Part shown: positions 20,964 through 31,004 of the stretch, piece by piece
Numbering within the stretch: position 1 is the first letter of the stretch
How the letters are laid out: the number at the start of each line of letters is the position of its first letter
Assembly (NCBI RefSeq): GCF_002000485.1
Contig: NZ_MLAJ01000002.1
Location: 310,001 to 374,000 of the forward strand
Direction of reading: 5' to 3'
Source: Rodentibacter ratti
Lineage (GTDB): Bacteria; Pseudomonadota; Gammaproteobacteria; Enterobacterales; Pasteurellaceae
Length of the DNA: 64,000 nt
Program-made: the position numbers and the translations under genes
The notes under the pieces: model-generated
Seen by the model: only the letters and a program-made list of their open reading frames with translations
Told to the model about the DNA's origin: nothing
The model's database searches: none

Positions 20964-20999
20964 CATGAAATTATCTCGAAAAAATCAGACGATTAAATA

Positions 21000-22442
21000 T
21001 TAAGCATTTTGAGATTGAATAAAATCAATCGCACGTTGAATTCGAGCAAGTACCCGTTCACGCCCGATTCCCACTAAAGTAACATCCATTGAAGGTGATT
21101 GTCCGGAACCTGTCACGGCTACACGTAACGGCATTCCTACTTTCCCCATCCCTACTTCAAGCTCCGCAGCGGTTTGTTCAATCGCTTCATGGGTAGAATG
21201 TAAATCCCAAGTAGAAAGTGCGGTCAATTTCTCTTTTACTTTTTCAAGGGCATCAACGGCACCAGCTTTGAAATGTTTTTTCACTGCCGCTTCATCAAAA
21301 GTCTCAAACTCTTCAAAGAAATAACGGCTGGCAAGTGCCATTTCTCGTAGCGTTTTACAACGATCAGCTAACATTTTGACAATTTCCGCTAAAGCAGGCC
21401 CATTGGTCGTATCGATGCCGAGATCCCGATATTGCCATTCGAGATGTTTTGCGACATATTCCGCTGGTAATTCACGAATATAATGATGGTTTAACCACAA
21501 AAGTTTATCTGTGTTGAATGCACTGGCTGATTTACTCACATGATCCAATTCAAAATATTTGATCATTTCCTCACGGCTAAAAATCTCTTGATCGCCATGT
21601 CCCCAGCCTAAACGCACAAGATAATTGACTAATGCTTCCGGTAAATACCCTTCATCACGATATTGCATCACACTGACTGCACCGTGGCGTTTAGAAAGTT
21701 TTTGACCGTCATCACCATTGATCATAGAAACGTGGGCATATACCGGAATCGGTGCGCCAAGGGCTTTTAAGATGTTAATTTGACGCGGCGTGTTGTTAAT
21801 ATGATCTTCACCACGCACGACGTGAGTGATGCCCATATCCCAATCATCCACCACCACACAAAAATTGTAGGTCGGCGAACCATCAGTTCGGCGAATAATT
21901 AAGTCGTCTAATTCGTTATTGCTGATTTCAATGCGACCACGCACCGCATCATCAAATATAACCGAGCCTTCCGTTGGATTTTTAAAGCGTACAACATGGG
22001 GTTCATCAGGTGAATGACTGTGATCATGTAAACAATGACGATCATAACGTGGTTTTTCTTTATTTTGTTCTTGGTTATGACGCAACGCTTCTAGACGTTC
22101 TTTAGAGCAATAGCAGCGATAAGCCAAGCCTTGTTCAAGCATTTCATCAATCACTTGATTATAACGATCAAAACGTTTGGTTTGATAATAAGGACCGTGT
22201 TCCCAGGCAAGATTAAGCCATTCCATACCTTCCAAAATAGCTGCTGTTGCTTCCGGTGTCGAACGTTCTAAATCCGTATCTTCAATGCGTAATACAAATT
22301 CACCTTGGTTATGTTTTGCAAATAACCAAGAATAAAGTGCCGTGCGTGCGCCCCCCACATGTAAATAACCCGTAGGACTTGGGGCAAAACGTGTGCGTAC
22401 TTTTATATTTGGATCTAAATCAAAAAGAGCATCTAATTTCAT
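21000..22442 (-). CDS. gltX: Glutamyl-tRNA synthetase
   Basis: Charges tRNA-Glu. The 480-aa class I enzyme has the HIGH-type motif in [17 protein letters not shown] (near 18-34) and KLSKRHG (near 250). It also has [11 protein letters not shown], with Cys residues in the position of the zinc-binding insertion of E. coli GltX, and [16 protein letters not shown]. It is isolated on the minus strand between tRNA-Ala and the tRNA-Val cluster. Confidence 0.97.
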   Translation of the reverse strand: MKLDALFDLDPNIKVRTRFAPSPTGYLHVGGARTALYSWLFAKHNQGEFVLRIEDTDLERSTPEATAAILEGMEWLNLAWEHGPYYQTKRFDRYNQVIDEMLEQGLAYRCYCSKERLEALRHNQEQNKEKPRYDRHCLHDHSHSPDEPHVVRFKNPTEGSVIFDDAVRGRIEISNNELDDLIIRRTDGSPTYNFCVVVDDWDMGITHVVRGEDHINNTPRQINILKALGAPIPVYAHVSMINGDDGQKLSKRHGAVSVMQYRDEGYLPEALVNYLVRLGWGHGDQEIFSREEMIKYFELDHVSKSASAFNTDKLLWLNHHYIRELPAEYVAKHLEWQYRDLGIDTTNGPALAEIVKMLADRCKTLREMALASRYFFEEFETFDEAAVKKHFKAGAVDALEKVKEKLTALSTWDLHSTHEAIEQTAAELEVGMGKVGMPLRVAVTGSGQSPSMDVTLVGIGRERVLARIQRAIDFIQSQNA

Positions 22443-22567
22443 TTTTATAACCCTATATTCAACAAAAAATTGTCTGTTATTCTACTACGACTGGGCTAAC
22501 TTCTAAATAAAAAAGCTATTTTTATGTTTATTTTTACAACAATTAACTTAAATTTTATAAAAAATGA

Positions 22568-22595
22568 TTGACTGAAAATGCATTATCCCTATAAT
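22568..22595 (+). promoter_or_regulatory. Promoter of the tRNA-Val cluster
   Basis: TTGACT (22568-22573) and a perfect TATAAT (22590-22595) are 16 bases apart, 18 bases before the first tRNA. Confidence 0.85.
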
Positions 22596-22613
22596 GCCAA
22601 TCCACAACATTAA

Positions 22614-22689
22614 GGGCGATTAGCTCAGTTGGGAGAGCACCTCCCTTACAAGGAGGGGGTCACTGGTTCGAGACCGGTATCGCCCACCA
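22614..22689 (+). tRNA. tRNA-Val (TAC anticodon), copy 1
   Basis: 76 nt with encoded CCA. Acceptor GGGCGAT/ATCGCCC; anticodon stem CCTCC/GGAGG with loop CTTACAA gives anticodon TAC. Confidence 0.96.
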
Positions 22690-22729
22690 CTTTTTCAAAG
22701 TATCTTAATGTTGTAGAGTTTGACCAGGC

Positions 22730-22805
22730 GGGCGATTAGCTCAGTTGGGAGAGCACCTCCCTTACAAGGAGGGGGTCACTGGTTCGAGACCGGTATCGCC
22801 CACCA
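22730..22805 (+). tRNA. tRNA-Val (TAC anticodon), copy 2
   Basis: Identical to copy 1 over all 76 nt; separated from it by 40 bases. Confidence 0.96.
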
Positions 22806-22868
22806 CTTAATTCGATTTAAGTATCTTTTCCGCTCAAACTTCCCTTTTATTTAAACGCTGTCTTAAGT

Positions 22869-22944
22869 GGGCGATTAGCTCAGTTGGGAGAGCACCTCCC
22901 TTACAAGGAGGGGGTCACTGGTTCGAGACCGGTATCGCCCACCA
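22869..22944 (+). tRNA. tRNA-Val (TAC anticodon), copy 3
   Basis: Identical to copies 1 and 2; 63-base spacer before it. Confidence 0.96.
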
Positions 22945-22998
22945 CTTAATCAAGTGTTTAAATAAACCGAAATATAAGACATAAGTCTTAATATCGTC

Positions 22999-23074
22999 GG
23001 GCGATTAGCTCAGTTGGGAGAGCACCTCCCTTACAAGGAGGGGGTCACTGGTTCGAGACCGGTATCGCCCACCA
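22999..23074 (+). tRNA. tRNA-Val (TAC anticodon), copy 4
   Basis: Identical to the other three; 54-base spacer before it. No clear terminator hairpin follows. Confidence 0.96.
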
Positions 23075-23165
23075 ATCTAAATTTTTCTAATTGATTCACT
23101 TTCTGATTTTACTCTTCCCAATAACGTGATAAAGTGCACACTCCTTAGCTTTACTCTCAATAATT

Positions 23166-23948
23166 ATGAAGGTTAAATATCAAACATTAATTCTTATAAC
23201 GGGTAGCCTACTACGCATTTTAGGCAATGCGGTCAAAATACTAAGTTATCCCTTTCATTTTATTTTCCCCAAAAAACGCTTTACTATTCCAGAAGTTAAT
23301 TCGGCGAAGCGTCTTTCTAAAAAACAATTAAAAATTAACCGCACTATTTGGCAAACTAACTATAGTAATAAAGTTACACTGCCAATTTACTGCAATTATC
23401 TTCTAAATCGTCTCCTTTCACGCAGCTTTAATTATCGCTATGTGAGTACAGAAGCCCGAGAAGAATACATCAAAAAACATGCAGATGAGCGTACATATCA
23501 GGCTTATATTCAGCTCAATGATGGAGCGGCACAAGCTGATTTCTGGCGTTTATTCGTGCTTTATAATGAAGGCGGAATCTATATGGATATTGATGGGCTT
23601 CTCCTTTGGAGTTTAGATTCTATTTTAGAAGAACAAAATAGCGAAGTGCTCATTACACGTCGGGGCAAATACACAAATTTCTTTATGGCAAGTGAAAAAG
23701 GTAATCCATTTTTACGGGAAACACTGGATATTATCATTGATAACATTGAGCAGCGCCGGGTAGAACACGGTGTATTCACCCTAACAGGGCCAAATACTCT
23801 CAATCTAGCCTTAGAAGGAAAGAAAGTGACTCACCGTAGAGACAAATTCACCTGCGCACAGGGCATCTTCGCTAATGAATATTTTCAATATATGGATAAG
23901 AAAAAAGGAAAATGGATTCATGCAAAAAGTGAAGACTTACTAAAATAA
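23166..23948 (+). CDS. GT32-type glycosyltransferase (DXD sugar-binding region)
   Basis: A 260-aa protein with the hallmark of the glycosyltransferase sugar-binding (Gly_transf_sug, GT32) family: [21 protein letters not shown] (near 120-140), where the IYMDID aspartates bind metal and nucleotide sugar. [12 protein letters not shown] near residue 58 is the usual N-terminal strand. It probably adds a sugar to lipooligosaccharide or a capsule-like glycan; donor and acceptor are unknown. The gene stands alone just after the tRNA-Val cluster, a common site for acquired genes, and ends at an uptake-signal terminator. Confidence 0.82.
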   Translation: MKVKYQTLILITGSLLRILGNAVKILSYPFHFIFPKKRFTIPEVNSAKRLSKKQLKINRTIWQTNYSNKVTLPIYCNYLLNRLLSRSFNYRYVSTEAREEYIKKHADERTYQAYIQLNDGAAQADFWRLFVLYNEGGIYMDIDGLLLWSLDSILEEQNSEVLITRRGKYTNFFMASEKGNPFLRETLDIIIDNIEQRRVEHGVFTLTGPNTLNLALEGKKVTHRRDKFTCAQGIFANEYFQYMDKKKGKWIHAKSEDLLK

Positions 23949-23952
23949 ATAA

Positions 23953-23995
23953 AAAAGTGCGGTAAAAAATCCCTTAATTTTTTCACCGCACTTTT
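23953..23995. terminator. Bidirectional uptake-signal terminator
   Basis: AAAAGTGCGGT and ACCGCACTTTT flank an A/T-rich inner stem between two convergent genes. Confidence 0.8.
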
Positions 23996-24011
23996 CTATT
24001 TTTATACATGG

Positions 24012-25004
24012 TTAAATCGGATCTAAGCCCAATACTTTCCGTCCGTTAATACTTGCAATATCGACCATCGCATCCAAATGCGGGAAACGACACCCCGCAG
24101 CAAGTAAGCTCAGCTCTTGCCATAAATCCCCCTCACAAAGCGGCACCATATAGTCACAGATATTATCGGTTCCCAAAGCCACGGTAATCCCCTCCGGAAT
24201 CATCTCATCTGCAGGTGTCAAAGCGTTGTGAAACGGCATCAAATCCTCTTTACGATTACTATCAATCCACGCCATCGGGCAGGCGATCATCATCATTTTT
24301 GCCTTACGCATTTTTTCGTAAAGTTTATAGCGATATTCTTTTGAATGAGAGCCGATTGAAATGCCGTGAATCCCTACGACACGCCCTTCCATACCATGTT
24401 CAATGGTTTTATCACAAAGCTGTTCAGTTTCTTTTTCACTTGGATTATTAAATTGATCCACATGCACATGACACATAATACCGAGAGACTTGGCTTTATC
24501 GAGTAAAATATCCATTGCTTCAAGACCACGACCATAGTCCAATTCATCACGATAAGGCAAACCACCGATCATATCTACCATTTCTGAGCCGATATCAAAC
24601 CATTTCCGTGCTGTCGGTTCAATCACCCCTTTTAAGGTTTGATTCGCAAATTTAAGAATAATATCGTGTTTATACACCTCACGGGCTTTATGGGCGGCAA
24701 TGATTGCTCTATCTTCACAAATTGGGTCAATATCAACAAAGGTACCAAATGCCGTCACCCCTTGAGAAATCATTAATTCAATAGATTGACAAAAACGTGC
24801 ATAATAGTCATCCACACTGGAAGTCCGTTTTACCTCATCCACCAAATCCCATTTTTGCTGTAAATTACTGGTGTGATAAATCCCGATTTTCTCCGGCGTC
24901 ATCGTAAAAGCACGATCGGCATGAGCATGGGCATTCACCCAACCACCCTTTTTGATAATTTCATCACGGATATAAGTTTTAAAACTACGAACATGGCTTT
25001 TCAT
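24012..25004 (-). CDS. Amidohydrolase superfamily protein (cytosine deaminase-like)
   Basis: A 330-aa cytoplasmic metal-dependent hydrolase. Visible metal-site motifs are NAHAHADRAF (near 23), MCHVHVDQFNNP (near 200), GRVVGIHGISIGSH (near 230) and the late aspartate in LGTDNICDY (near 288). This pattern fits the cytosine deaminase/TRZ-ATZ branch. The actual substrate cannot be stated. GGAG lies before the ATG. It has its own leader of about 220 bases. Confidence 0.8.
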   Translation of the reverse strand: MKSHVRSFKTYIRDEIIKKGGWVNAHAHADRAFTMTPEKIGIYHTSNLQQKWDLVDEVKRTSSVDDYYARFCQSIELMISQGVTAFGTFVDIDPICEDRAIIAAHKAREVYKHDIILKFANQTLKGVIEPTARKWFDIGSEMVDMIGGLPYRDELDYGRGLEAMDILLDKAKSLGIMCHVHVDQFNNPSEKETEQLCDKTIEHGMEGRVVGIHGISIGSHSKEYRYKLYEKMRKAKMMMIACPMAWIDSNRKEDLMPFHNALTPADEMIPEGITVALGTDNICDYMVPLCEGDLWQELSLLAAGCRFPHLDAMVDIASINGRKVLGLDPI

Positions 25005-25091
25005 ACAAACTCCATAAAAAGAATGAGGATAAAAAGACGAGAAGCGTATTAATTGAAAGGCACGACAAACGTGGCGAGAAGCATTGTAATA

Positions 25092-25128
25092 ATGTTATGA
25101 AAAACTCACGGATTTTCATTAATAACAT
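25092..25128. promoter_or_regulatory. Long inverted repeat between yejM and the amidohydrolase gene
   Basis: ATGTTATGAAAA and its near-complement TTTTCATTAATAACAT flank a short loop. It may end the yejM transcript or act on the amidohydrolase leader. The rest of 25005-25225 shows nothing clear. Confidence 0.3.
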
Positions 25129-25225
25129 CTTTTCAGTCTTAAACTGGGGCGAGAGTATAAAGGGTTGAACTTCAAAAAGCTATTCATTTTTATCATAAAA
25201 TAAGGGGAAAATATTGTTCTACATT

Positions 25226-26974
25226 TTATTTATCAAAAAACGAATTTTCCCGTTTAAATATTTCCAGGAACAAACCTAAAGGCGGACGTTCGGAAGACTG
25301 TTCTTGATAAGTGCGGTCAAATTTTTTGTAGTTTCCTTTGCGATCTATATGGTATTGCGTGCCATCAGGTTGAATCAATACATTCCAACGATAATTAGAA
25401 ACAAGCACCCAATCATCACCGTTTCGCTCAAACAAATTATGTCCTTGTGAATAATCTTTGGCAGGATTTTGAACGTTAAACACATTTTTCATCAATGCAG
25501 GCAGTAAATCCGTATGACTTGTCAATCCTCTTTCAACACCTGCCGGTAAGGATTTCCAAAAAACGAATAATGGAACTTGAATCTGATCACGCCCAAAATA
25601 ATTTACCTGATCTTTTTCATTCAATGTATTGAAAGTTAAACCATGTTGTGCGGTCACAATTATCATTGTATTTTCTACCGTAACATTCGCTAATACTTGC
25701 TCAATCAGTTTATCCATGCGCATTAAATTCTGCTCATATTCAGCGACATTATTAATTTTCAAATCAAGATCGAGATAAGCAAACCACGGGTTATCCGATT
25801 TTTTTGTAGCGATAAATTCATTGAAATTTTTGACCGCACTTTCGTTACCCAATTTGATTTTTGGTAATTTCATACCGCGAAACAGCGCTTGGCGAAACAA
25901 ACTATCTTTAAAATTTGTTGTCGAGAATAGGCCGAATTGATATTTTTCCGCTTGCAATTTTTCAATGAACACCGAAGGGGTATGATTGCTTAAAATACTA
26001 TCCGTATAGTTTGCATTTAAACCATAAAACAGCCCCACTAAGCCGGTATTTTTCGAATTACCGCTACTATAATGATTCGTGAATTGTGTAGAATTCATCG
26101 CAAATTCCGCTAATTTCGGCATTTTTTCGATGGAAACTGCATCATAACGCAATCCCGAAACCGTAATAAGCAAAATATTCGGTTTCTGTTCCATTGGGCT
26201 GAAAACCAGAGGATTTTTAGGATAACTAATTTTTAATGCATCCAATCGCCCTTCCTGTTCCAATGTTTGCGTATATTGTTCCCCGTCCAATAACCCGTGT
26301 TTTTCTAAAAAGGAACGTGCCGTCATTGGATAAGAAAGGGGGAAATTAGCGCGTTGCATCGTGATTGGGCGATACAAATAGGCATCCGCCCAAGCATAGA
26401 TGAGATGAGTTGCGACAAAAGCCGAGGTGAAAAAAATCCCCACAGCCTTCAACCAATTTTGACGTTCTAGACTACGAAGTTTTTCCCAACTCCAACGGGA
26501 AAATAACATTTGTACCAAGAGAATAATCGGCATTGGGGCAAAAAATATTTGCCAATCACGGGACATCTCGCCATTTTCCGGATTCACCAACAAATTCCAT
26601 ACCACTGAAGATAAATGTAAATTAAATCGATGAAATACTTCCGAATCAAACAGCAACAATGTAATACAAATAGTGGATAGAATTACCGTTAAACCACGAA
26701 AAGTGCGGTGATTTTTGACAATAAAACTTAACGGGAAAATAACCAATAAATAGATGGCAAAAACACTAAAGCTAAAATGCCCGAGCAAACTGACGAAAAA
26801 ATAAAGTTTTCCGCCAAGTGTATCCGGCCAATCAATAAGAAAAGCATAACGTGCGCCGATCAATATGGCGATAATGATATTAAAAAAGGCAAACCAATGT
26901 CCCCACGAGATTTTTCTTGAGGTCTCGTCACGGTACTGTTTTCCACTAAACATGCCTTTTTTAAATCGAATCAT
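25226..26974 (-). CDS. yejM: Inner membrane sulfatase-like protein YejM (PbgA/LapC)
   Basis: Controls lipopolysaccharide level by signalling through LapB/FtsH to LpxC. The 582-aa protein has five N-terminal membrane helices (about 28-190), then a periplasmic alkaline-phosphatase-fold domain beginning KPNILLITVSGLRYDAVSIEKMP (spanning about 262-284). Length and neighbours equal E. coli YejM. As in that protein, the catalytic metal ligands of true sulfatases look incomplete (SGLRYD in place of a Cys/Ser nucleophile context). It starts one base after yejL ends. Confidence 0.93.
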   Translation of the reverse strand: MIRFKKGMFSGKQYRDETSRKISWGHWFAFFNIIIAILIGARYAFLIDWPDTLGGKLYFFVSLLGHFSFSVFAIYLLVIFPLSFIVKNHRTFRGLTVILSTICITLLLFDSEVFHRFNLHLSSVVWNLLVNPENGEMSRDWQIFFAPMPIILLVQMLFSRWSWEKLRSLERQNWLKAVGIFFTSAFVATHLIYAWADAYLYRPITMQRANFPLSYPMTARSFLEKHGLLDGEQYTQTLEQEGRLDALKISYPKNPLVFSPMEQKPNILLITVSGLRYDAVSIEKMPKLAEFAMNSTQFTNHYSSGNSKNTGLVGLFYGLNANYTDSILSNHTPSVFIEKLQAEKYQFGLFSTTNFKDSLFRQALFRGMKLPKIKLGNESAVKNFNEFIATKKSDNPWFAYLDLDLKINNVAEYEQNLMRMDKLIEQVLANVTVENTMIIVTAQHGLTFNTLNEKDQVNYFGRDQIQVPLFVFWKSLPAGVERGLTSHTDLLPALMKNVFNVQNPAKDYSQGHNLFERNGDDWVLVSNYRWNVLIQPDGTQYHIDRKGNYKKFDRTYQEQSSERPPLGLFLEIFKRENSFFDK

Positions 26975-26975
26975 A

Positions 26976-27194
26976 CTAAAGCGTTTTTACTGCATTAATT
27001 AAAGAATTGGAAAAGGCTTGAGCTAAAGCTTCCCGCTGCGTTTTAGGCACACTGGTGGTAAGTAAATTGCTTGCCATATTACCAAGTGCAATCAGGGATA
27101 AATCCACCGGAGCTTTGTGTTTTTCGAGTACAGCAATCATATCATTTATGATTGCGCTTAGCTGTGCATCAGAATATTTAGAATGTTGCGCCAT
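26976..27194 (-). CDS. yejL: YejL family protein (UPF0352)
   Basis: A 72-aa small helical protein, MAQHSKYSDAQLSAIINDMI onward, matching the UPF0352 YejL family. Function unknown. It is translationally coupled to yejM and divergent from yejK, exactly the E. coli arrangement. Confidence 0.93.
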   Translation of the reverse strand: MAQHSKYSDAQLSAIINDMIAVLEKHKAPVDLSLIALGNMASNLLTTSVPKTQREALAQAFSNSLINAVKTL

Positions 27195-27331
27195 TTTATT
27201 AAAAATAAAAGAAAGAGGTTGCCCTATGATACCCGATTATTTTGCAGATCATAAATAATTTCTTTTTTCTTGCGGAAATGCAGGAAAAGTGCGGTTATAA
27301 TTTGCCACGTTTTTGAAAGAAGGAAAATAAA

Positions 27332-28348
27332 ATGAGCATTACTGTAAATCAAATCGTGCTACATCAACTTATCAAGCAAACAGACGGTGAAAGCACAAAA
27401 ATGGAAAGCATTCTTCGAGAAGAGCTTCTACCAATTACGCCCGAAGTAGAACAGATGATGTTACAGTTGCACCAAGGCTATCAAAACAAGGCCAAAGCCT
27501 TTGGTATCTTCCAGGATAATTCAGTATTCGCCCAACATTTGAATCGTTTATTGGAACAAGAAATCGAATTTTTGGGCTTTAGTCAGTATGCCACCAAACT
27601 CCTTGCCGATGAATTAAGCAAATATAATTTTGCCGATAGCGGTACGCTTATTTTATGCCAATATAACTTTTTAGCGACGGATTATTTATTTATCGCATTG
27701 CTCGATAATCGACACAGTATGTTGGTCGATGAGCATTTAGATATTCGCCGCACAGAATATCTTGATATTACGCAATTTGATATTGCGGCAAGAGTAAATC
27801 TGACAGATTTACAAATTAACGCTAATTCCAATCGTTATTTAACGTTCATTAAAGGGCGAGTTGGACGAAAAATTAGTGACTTTTTTATGGATTTCTTAGG
27901 GGCAGAGGAAGGGTTAAACCCACAAGTACAAAATCAATGCTTATTACAAGCAGTCAGTGATTATTGCGATCAAGGCGAGCTCAATAAAGAACAAACCCAA
28001 GCGATAAAAAAACAGGTTTTTGACTATTGTAAAGGGCAACTTGCCACAGGAGCGGAAATTGAATTAGCGGAACTTTCCGCCAATATCCCGACTCTAAGCG
28101 AGCAACCTTTTGTTTCCTTTGTAGAAAATCAAGATTATGGGTTGGAAGAAAGTATTCCTCCGGTGCGTTCCACGTTAAAGACACTGACAAAATTCTCCGG
28201 TTCGGGTAAGGGAATCACATTAAGTTTTGATGCGGATTTACTCAACACGCGTGTCCATTGGGATTCCATGACAGATGAACTTACAATCAAAGGATTACCG
28301 CCAAACTTGAAAGATCAACTGCAAAAAGCCTTAAAATCAAAGAATTAG
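27332..28348 (+). CDS. yejK: Nucleoid-associated protein YejK/NdpA
   Basis: A 338-aa cytoplasmic protein of the 37-kDa nucleoid-associated family, found with the chromosome and reported to interact with topoisomerases. Motifs include FKG-like [20 protein letters not shown] near 172-191 and a C-terminal [24 protein letters not shown] precedes the ATG. It is divergent from yejLM across 137 bases. Confidence 0.93.
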   Translation: MSITVNQIVLHQLIKQTDGESTKMESILREELLPITPEVEQMMLQLHQGYQNKAKAFGIFQDNSVFAQHLNRLLEQEIEFLGFSQYATKLLADELSKYNFADSGTLILCQYNFLATDYLFIALLDNRHSMLVDEHLDIRRTEYLDITQFDIAARVNLTDLQINANSNRYLTFIKGRVGRKISDFFMDFLGAEEGLNPQVQNQCLLQAVSDYCDQGELNKEQTQAIKKQVFDYCKGQLATGAEIELAELSANIPTLSEQPFVSFVENQDYGLEESIPPVRSTLKTLTKFSGSGKGITLSFDADLLNTRVHWDSMTDELTIKGLPPNLKDQLQKALKSKN

Positions 28349-28389
28349 TTTGGCAAGCGAATTAACTTTGGGTATTATTTGAAAAAATT

Positions 28390-28404
28390 GTAAATACAGG
28401 TAAA
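28390..28404 (+). promoter_or_regulatory. CpxR box before bamE-cpxRA
   Basis: GTAAATACAGGTAAA is a perfect GTAAA-N5-GTAAA CpxR recognition pattern, ending four bases before the bamE ATG and overlapping its ribosome site. cpxRA lies directly downstream. Confidence 0.5.
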
Positions 28405-28408
28405 GAAA

Positions 28409-28822
28409 ATGCAATTCAAAACTCTTTTTGGTGCAACGGTATTGGCTCTTAGCCTTTCTGCTTGTTCTACCGTTGAGAAAATCGTTTATCGTATTGATGT
28501 GCCACAAGGTAACTATCTAGAAGCCGCAAGCGTCGCACAAGTTAAACAGGGAATGACCGTTCAACAAGTACAATATTTACTCGGCACGCCCGTATTAATT
28601 GATCCTTATAGTAACTTAACTTGGTATTATGTATTTTTGCAGCAACGCGCCTACCAATCTCCGGAACAACATACTTTTACCGTAAAATTTGATCAACGTG
28701 GCATTGTGACTGAAACTCATTTAGACAAACCATTGCCGGAAGTTACATCACAAAACGAAAACAACACAATTATTGAACGTAGCGCTGACACTAATAAAAA
28801 ATCTTGGTGGAAATTCTGGTAA
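28409..28822 (+). CDS. bamE: Outer membrane assembly lipoprotein BamE
   Basis: Lipoprotein of the BAM complex that inserts beta-barrel proteins. The 137-aa precursor has a signal peptide with lipobox LSAC (Cys19), then the SmpA/OmlA fold: VPQGNYLEAASVAQVKQGMT, LLGTPVLIDPY, WYYVF. The C-terminal tail from about 112 is polar. A CpxR-type box overlaps its translation start, and cpxR follows by 47 bases, linking barrel assembly with envelope stress control. Confidence 0.93.
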   Translation: MQFKTLFGATVLALSLSACSTVEKIVYRIDVPQGNYLEAASVAQVKQGMTVQQVQYLLGTPVLIDPYSNLTWYYVFLQQRAYQSPEQHTFTVKFDQRGIVTETHLDKPLPEVTSQNENNTIIERSADTNKKSWWKFW

Positions 28823-28869
28823 TTTCCTGTTGTTTTACTAAACAATAAGTCATACCCAAAGGTTTAATA

Positions 28870-29574
28870 ATGTCAAAGATTTTACTAGTTGATGATGATA
28901 CAGAATTAACTGATTTACTTGCGGAAGTCCTCTCTTTATCGGGCTTTGATATTGATGTTGCAAATAATGGGCAAGAAGCGTTAGATAAACTCGATCAGGA
29001 TTACTCATTAATCCTGCTGGATGTCATGATGCCCATATTAAATGGTATTGAAACCCTTAAACGTATCCGCCAACAATCTAATGTCCCTGTGATGATGCTG
29101 ACCTCTCGTGGTGAAGAAATCGATCGAGTATTAGGATTAGAACTGGGCGCCGATGACTATTTACCAAAACCGTTTAACGATCGTGAATTAATTGCCCGTA
29201 TTAAAGCAATTTTACGTAGGATCGCTATCTCCGAAGATTTGGAAAAGACAAAAACCAAACAGGAAGAAGATGGTTGGATTTATTTTTGTGAATTAAAACT
29301 CCATCCGGGTCATCAACAAGCATTCTATAAAACACAAGATCTTCTTCTGACGGCATCAGAATTTGCGTTGCTCGAAGCACTAATTCATTCCCAAGGTAAA
29401 CTCATTACTCGGGAAGAATTAAGTATGAACGTACTAGGAAAACCACTGACACCGTTTGATCGTTCAATTGATATGCATATGTCAAACCTACGCAAAAAAT
29501 TACCGCCTAGAGAAGATGGATTACCATGGTTCAGAACTTTGCGTGGACGTGGTTACCTTTTAATTAGCAAATAA
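28870..29574 (+). CDS. cpxR: Response regulator CpxR
   Basis: Envelope-stress response regulator. The 234-aa OmpR-type protein has the receiver acidic triad at 8-10, phospho-acceptor Asp51 (LILLDVMMPILNG) and Lys in YLPKPF, then a winged-helix domain with REELSMNVLGKPLTPFDRSI and HMSNLRKKLP. Strong similarity to CpxR and the adjacent CpxA support the name. Confidence 0.93.
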   Translation: MSKILLVDDDTELTDLLAEVLSLSGFDIDVANNGQEALDKLDQDYSLILLDVMMPILNGIETLKRIRQQSNVPVMMLTSRGEEIDRVLGLELGADDYLPKPFNDRELIARIKAILRRIAISEDLEKTKTKQEEDGWIYFCELKLHPGHQQAFYKTQDLLLTASEFALLEALIHSQGKLITREELSMNVLGKPLTPFDRSIDMHMSNLRKKLPPREDGLPWFRTLRGRGYLLISK

Positions 29575-29579
29575 TCCTT

Positions 29580-30971
29580 ATGCTGCCTCAAAAAAAGTTT
29601 AGCCTGAATTATTTAACTATTCGTACTTTTACAGTTTTTTGGCTTGCGTTTTTTGTCATGATGACATTATTGGCCTTATTACCTTATTTAGATAACCGGT
29701 TTTACTCAAATCTTCGGGAATATGAAATCGCTACTTACCAAAAAAAATTGGTAGAGTCTATTCGTAATCACAAAATTAAATCACTTCTTTCAGAAGTCCC
29801 CTTACTTCCTATTGATCGATTTGATGAAACCCGACCGGTTATTTACGATCCTAGCCGCAAAGAATTTTTTGGTGCATTTAATGAAGAAAAAATCTTTATA
29901 GAACGTTTTTTCGAAACGGCAAATGATTTCTCTCATCCTATGCGAAAAAGCTTTGCAAATATTCGGATTTCCGGCCCTTTTCAAGTATATGTTGATAATC
30001 TGGATAAGCCCTTTTCAGTTTTTTTTATCTCACGTGCCAATCCTTCTCAGGAAATACTCAGGTACATGATAGATAACCCATTAATATTACTCATATTGAC
30101 TCTATTAATTACTACACCATTACTTTGGTGGTTTACTCATACTATCGTAAAACCTATTTCCCGCTTGCAAAAAGCAGCAAATAGTGTCGCACTAGGCAAT
30201 TTTAAAATTGATCCTCAATTAGCTCAAAATGGTCCACTGGAATTACGCCAGGTAGGACAAAGTTTTAACCGAATGGCAACCGCAATTAATGGCTTAATTT
30301 CAAATCAACAAAATTTATTATCTTCCATTTCTCATGAAATGAAGACGCCACTTACCCGCCTTCAACTTGCGGTAGCTCTACTTCGTCATCAAACCGGTAG
30401 CAACAATGCAGTACAACGGATCGAGAAAGAAATTACACGTATGGATAAAATGATTAACGAGCTACTGCTTCTCTCTCGACAGCAAATGAGTACACAAACG
30501 AAAAGATCTATCTTTCCAGCCAAGCAAATTTGGCTTGATGTTGTACAAGATGCAATGTTTGAGGCCAAGCAACGCAATATTGAATTTGAACAAAACTTTC
30601 AATTATCAAATTCCGATATATTTTTGAACGGAAATTCAGAGTTATTACAAAGTGCAGTAGAAAATATCGTTAGAAATGCACTGAAATACACCACGAGTAA
30701 GATCAAGCTCAGTATTTTTGTCCAAGAGGAAACCCTTAAAATCCGAATTGATGACAACGGATCGGGAGTACCCCCTGATGAGTTTGAAAAAATCTTCCAA
30801 CCGTTTTATCGTGTTGATGAGACCCGTACCCGTTCGACAGGCGGTACTGGATTAGGTTTAACTATTGTTTTAAATATTATTAAAGAACATCAAGGTAAAG
30901 TATGGGCTGAAGAAAGTGAGCTTGGAGGACTGGCCGTGACTATTGAGTTGCCGCTTTGGTTGAATAAGTAA
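29580..30971 (+). CDS. cpxA: Sensor histidine kinase CpxA
   Basis: Inner membrane sensor partner of CpxR. The 463-aa protein has two membrane helices (about 17-37 and 167-187) around a periplasmic sensor domain, a HAMP region, the phosphorylated His252 in SSISHEMKTPLTRLQ, and ATP-binding boxes NIVRNALKY, DNGSGVPPDEFEKIF and GGTGLGLTIV. It starts five bases after cpxR. No cpxP is seen nearby. Confidence 0.94.
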   Translation: MLPQKKFSLNYLTIRTFTVFWLAFFVMMTLLALLPYLDNRFYSNLREYEIATYQKKLVESIRNHKIKSLLSEVPLLPIDRFDETRPVIYDPSRKEFFGAFNEEKIFIERFFETANDFSHPMRKSFANIRISGPFQVYVDNLDKPFSVFFISRANPSQEILRYMIDNPLILLILTLLITTPLLWWFTHTIVKPISRLQKAANSVALGNFKIDPQLAQNGPLELRQVGQSFNRMATAINGLISNQQNLLSSISHEMKTPLTRLQLAVALLRHQTGSNNAVQRIEKEITRMDKMINELLLLSRQQMSTQTKRSIFPAKQIWLDVVQDAMFEAKQRNIEFEQNFQLSNSDIFLNGNSELLQSAVENIVRNALKYTTSKIKLSIFVQEETLKIRIDDNGSGVPPDEFEKIFQPFYRVDETRTRSTGGTGLGLTIVLNIIKEHQGKVWAEESELGGLAVTIELPLWLNK

Positions 30972-30980
30972 TAGTAAAAA

Positions 30981-31003
30981 TAAGGCGGATAATTCCGCCT
31001 TAT
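30981..31003. terminator. Bidirectional terminator between cpxA and copA
   Basis: TAAGGCGGA (30981-30989) pairs with TCCGCCTTA (30994-31002), with T-rich sequence on the plus side and A/T on the other. Confidence 0.8.
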
Positions 31004-31004
31004 T

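Noticed and set aside
22614..23074. Four identical repeats with unique spacers, superficially CRISPR-like
   Set aside because: Each unit folds as a complete tRNA-Val with CCA, and there are no cas genes.
27224..27256. A ten-codon frame between yejL and yejK
   Set aside because: Too short, with no conservation evidence available.
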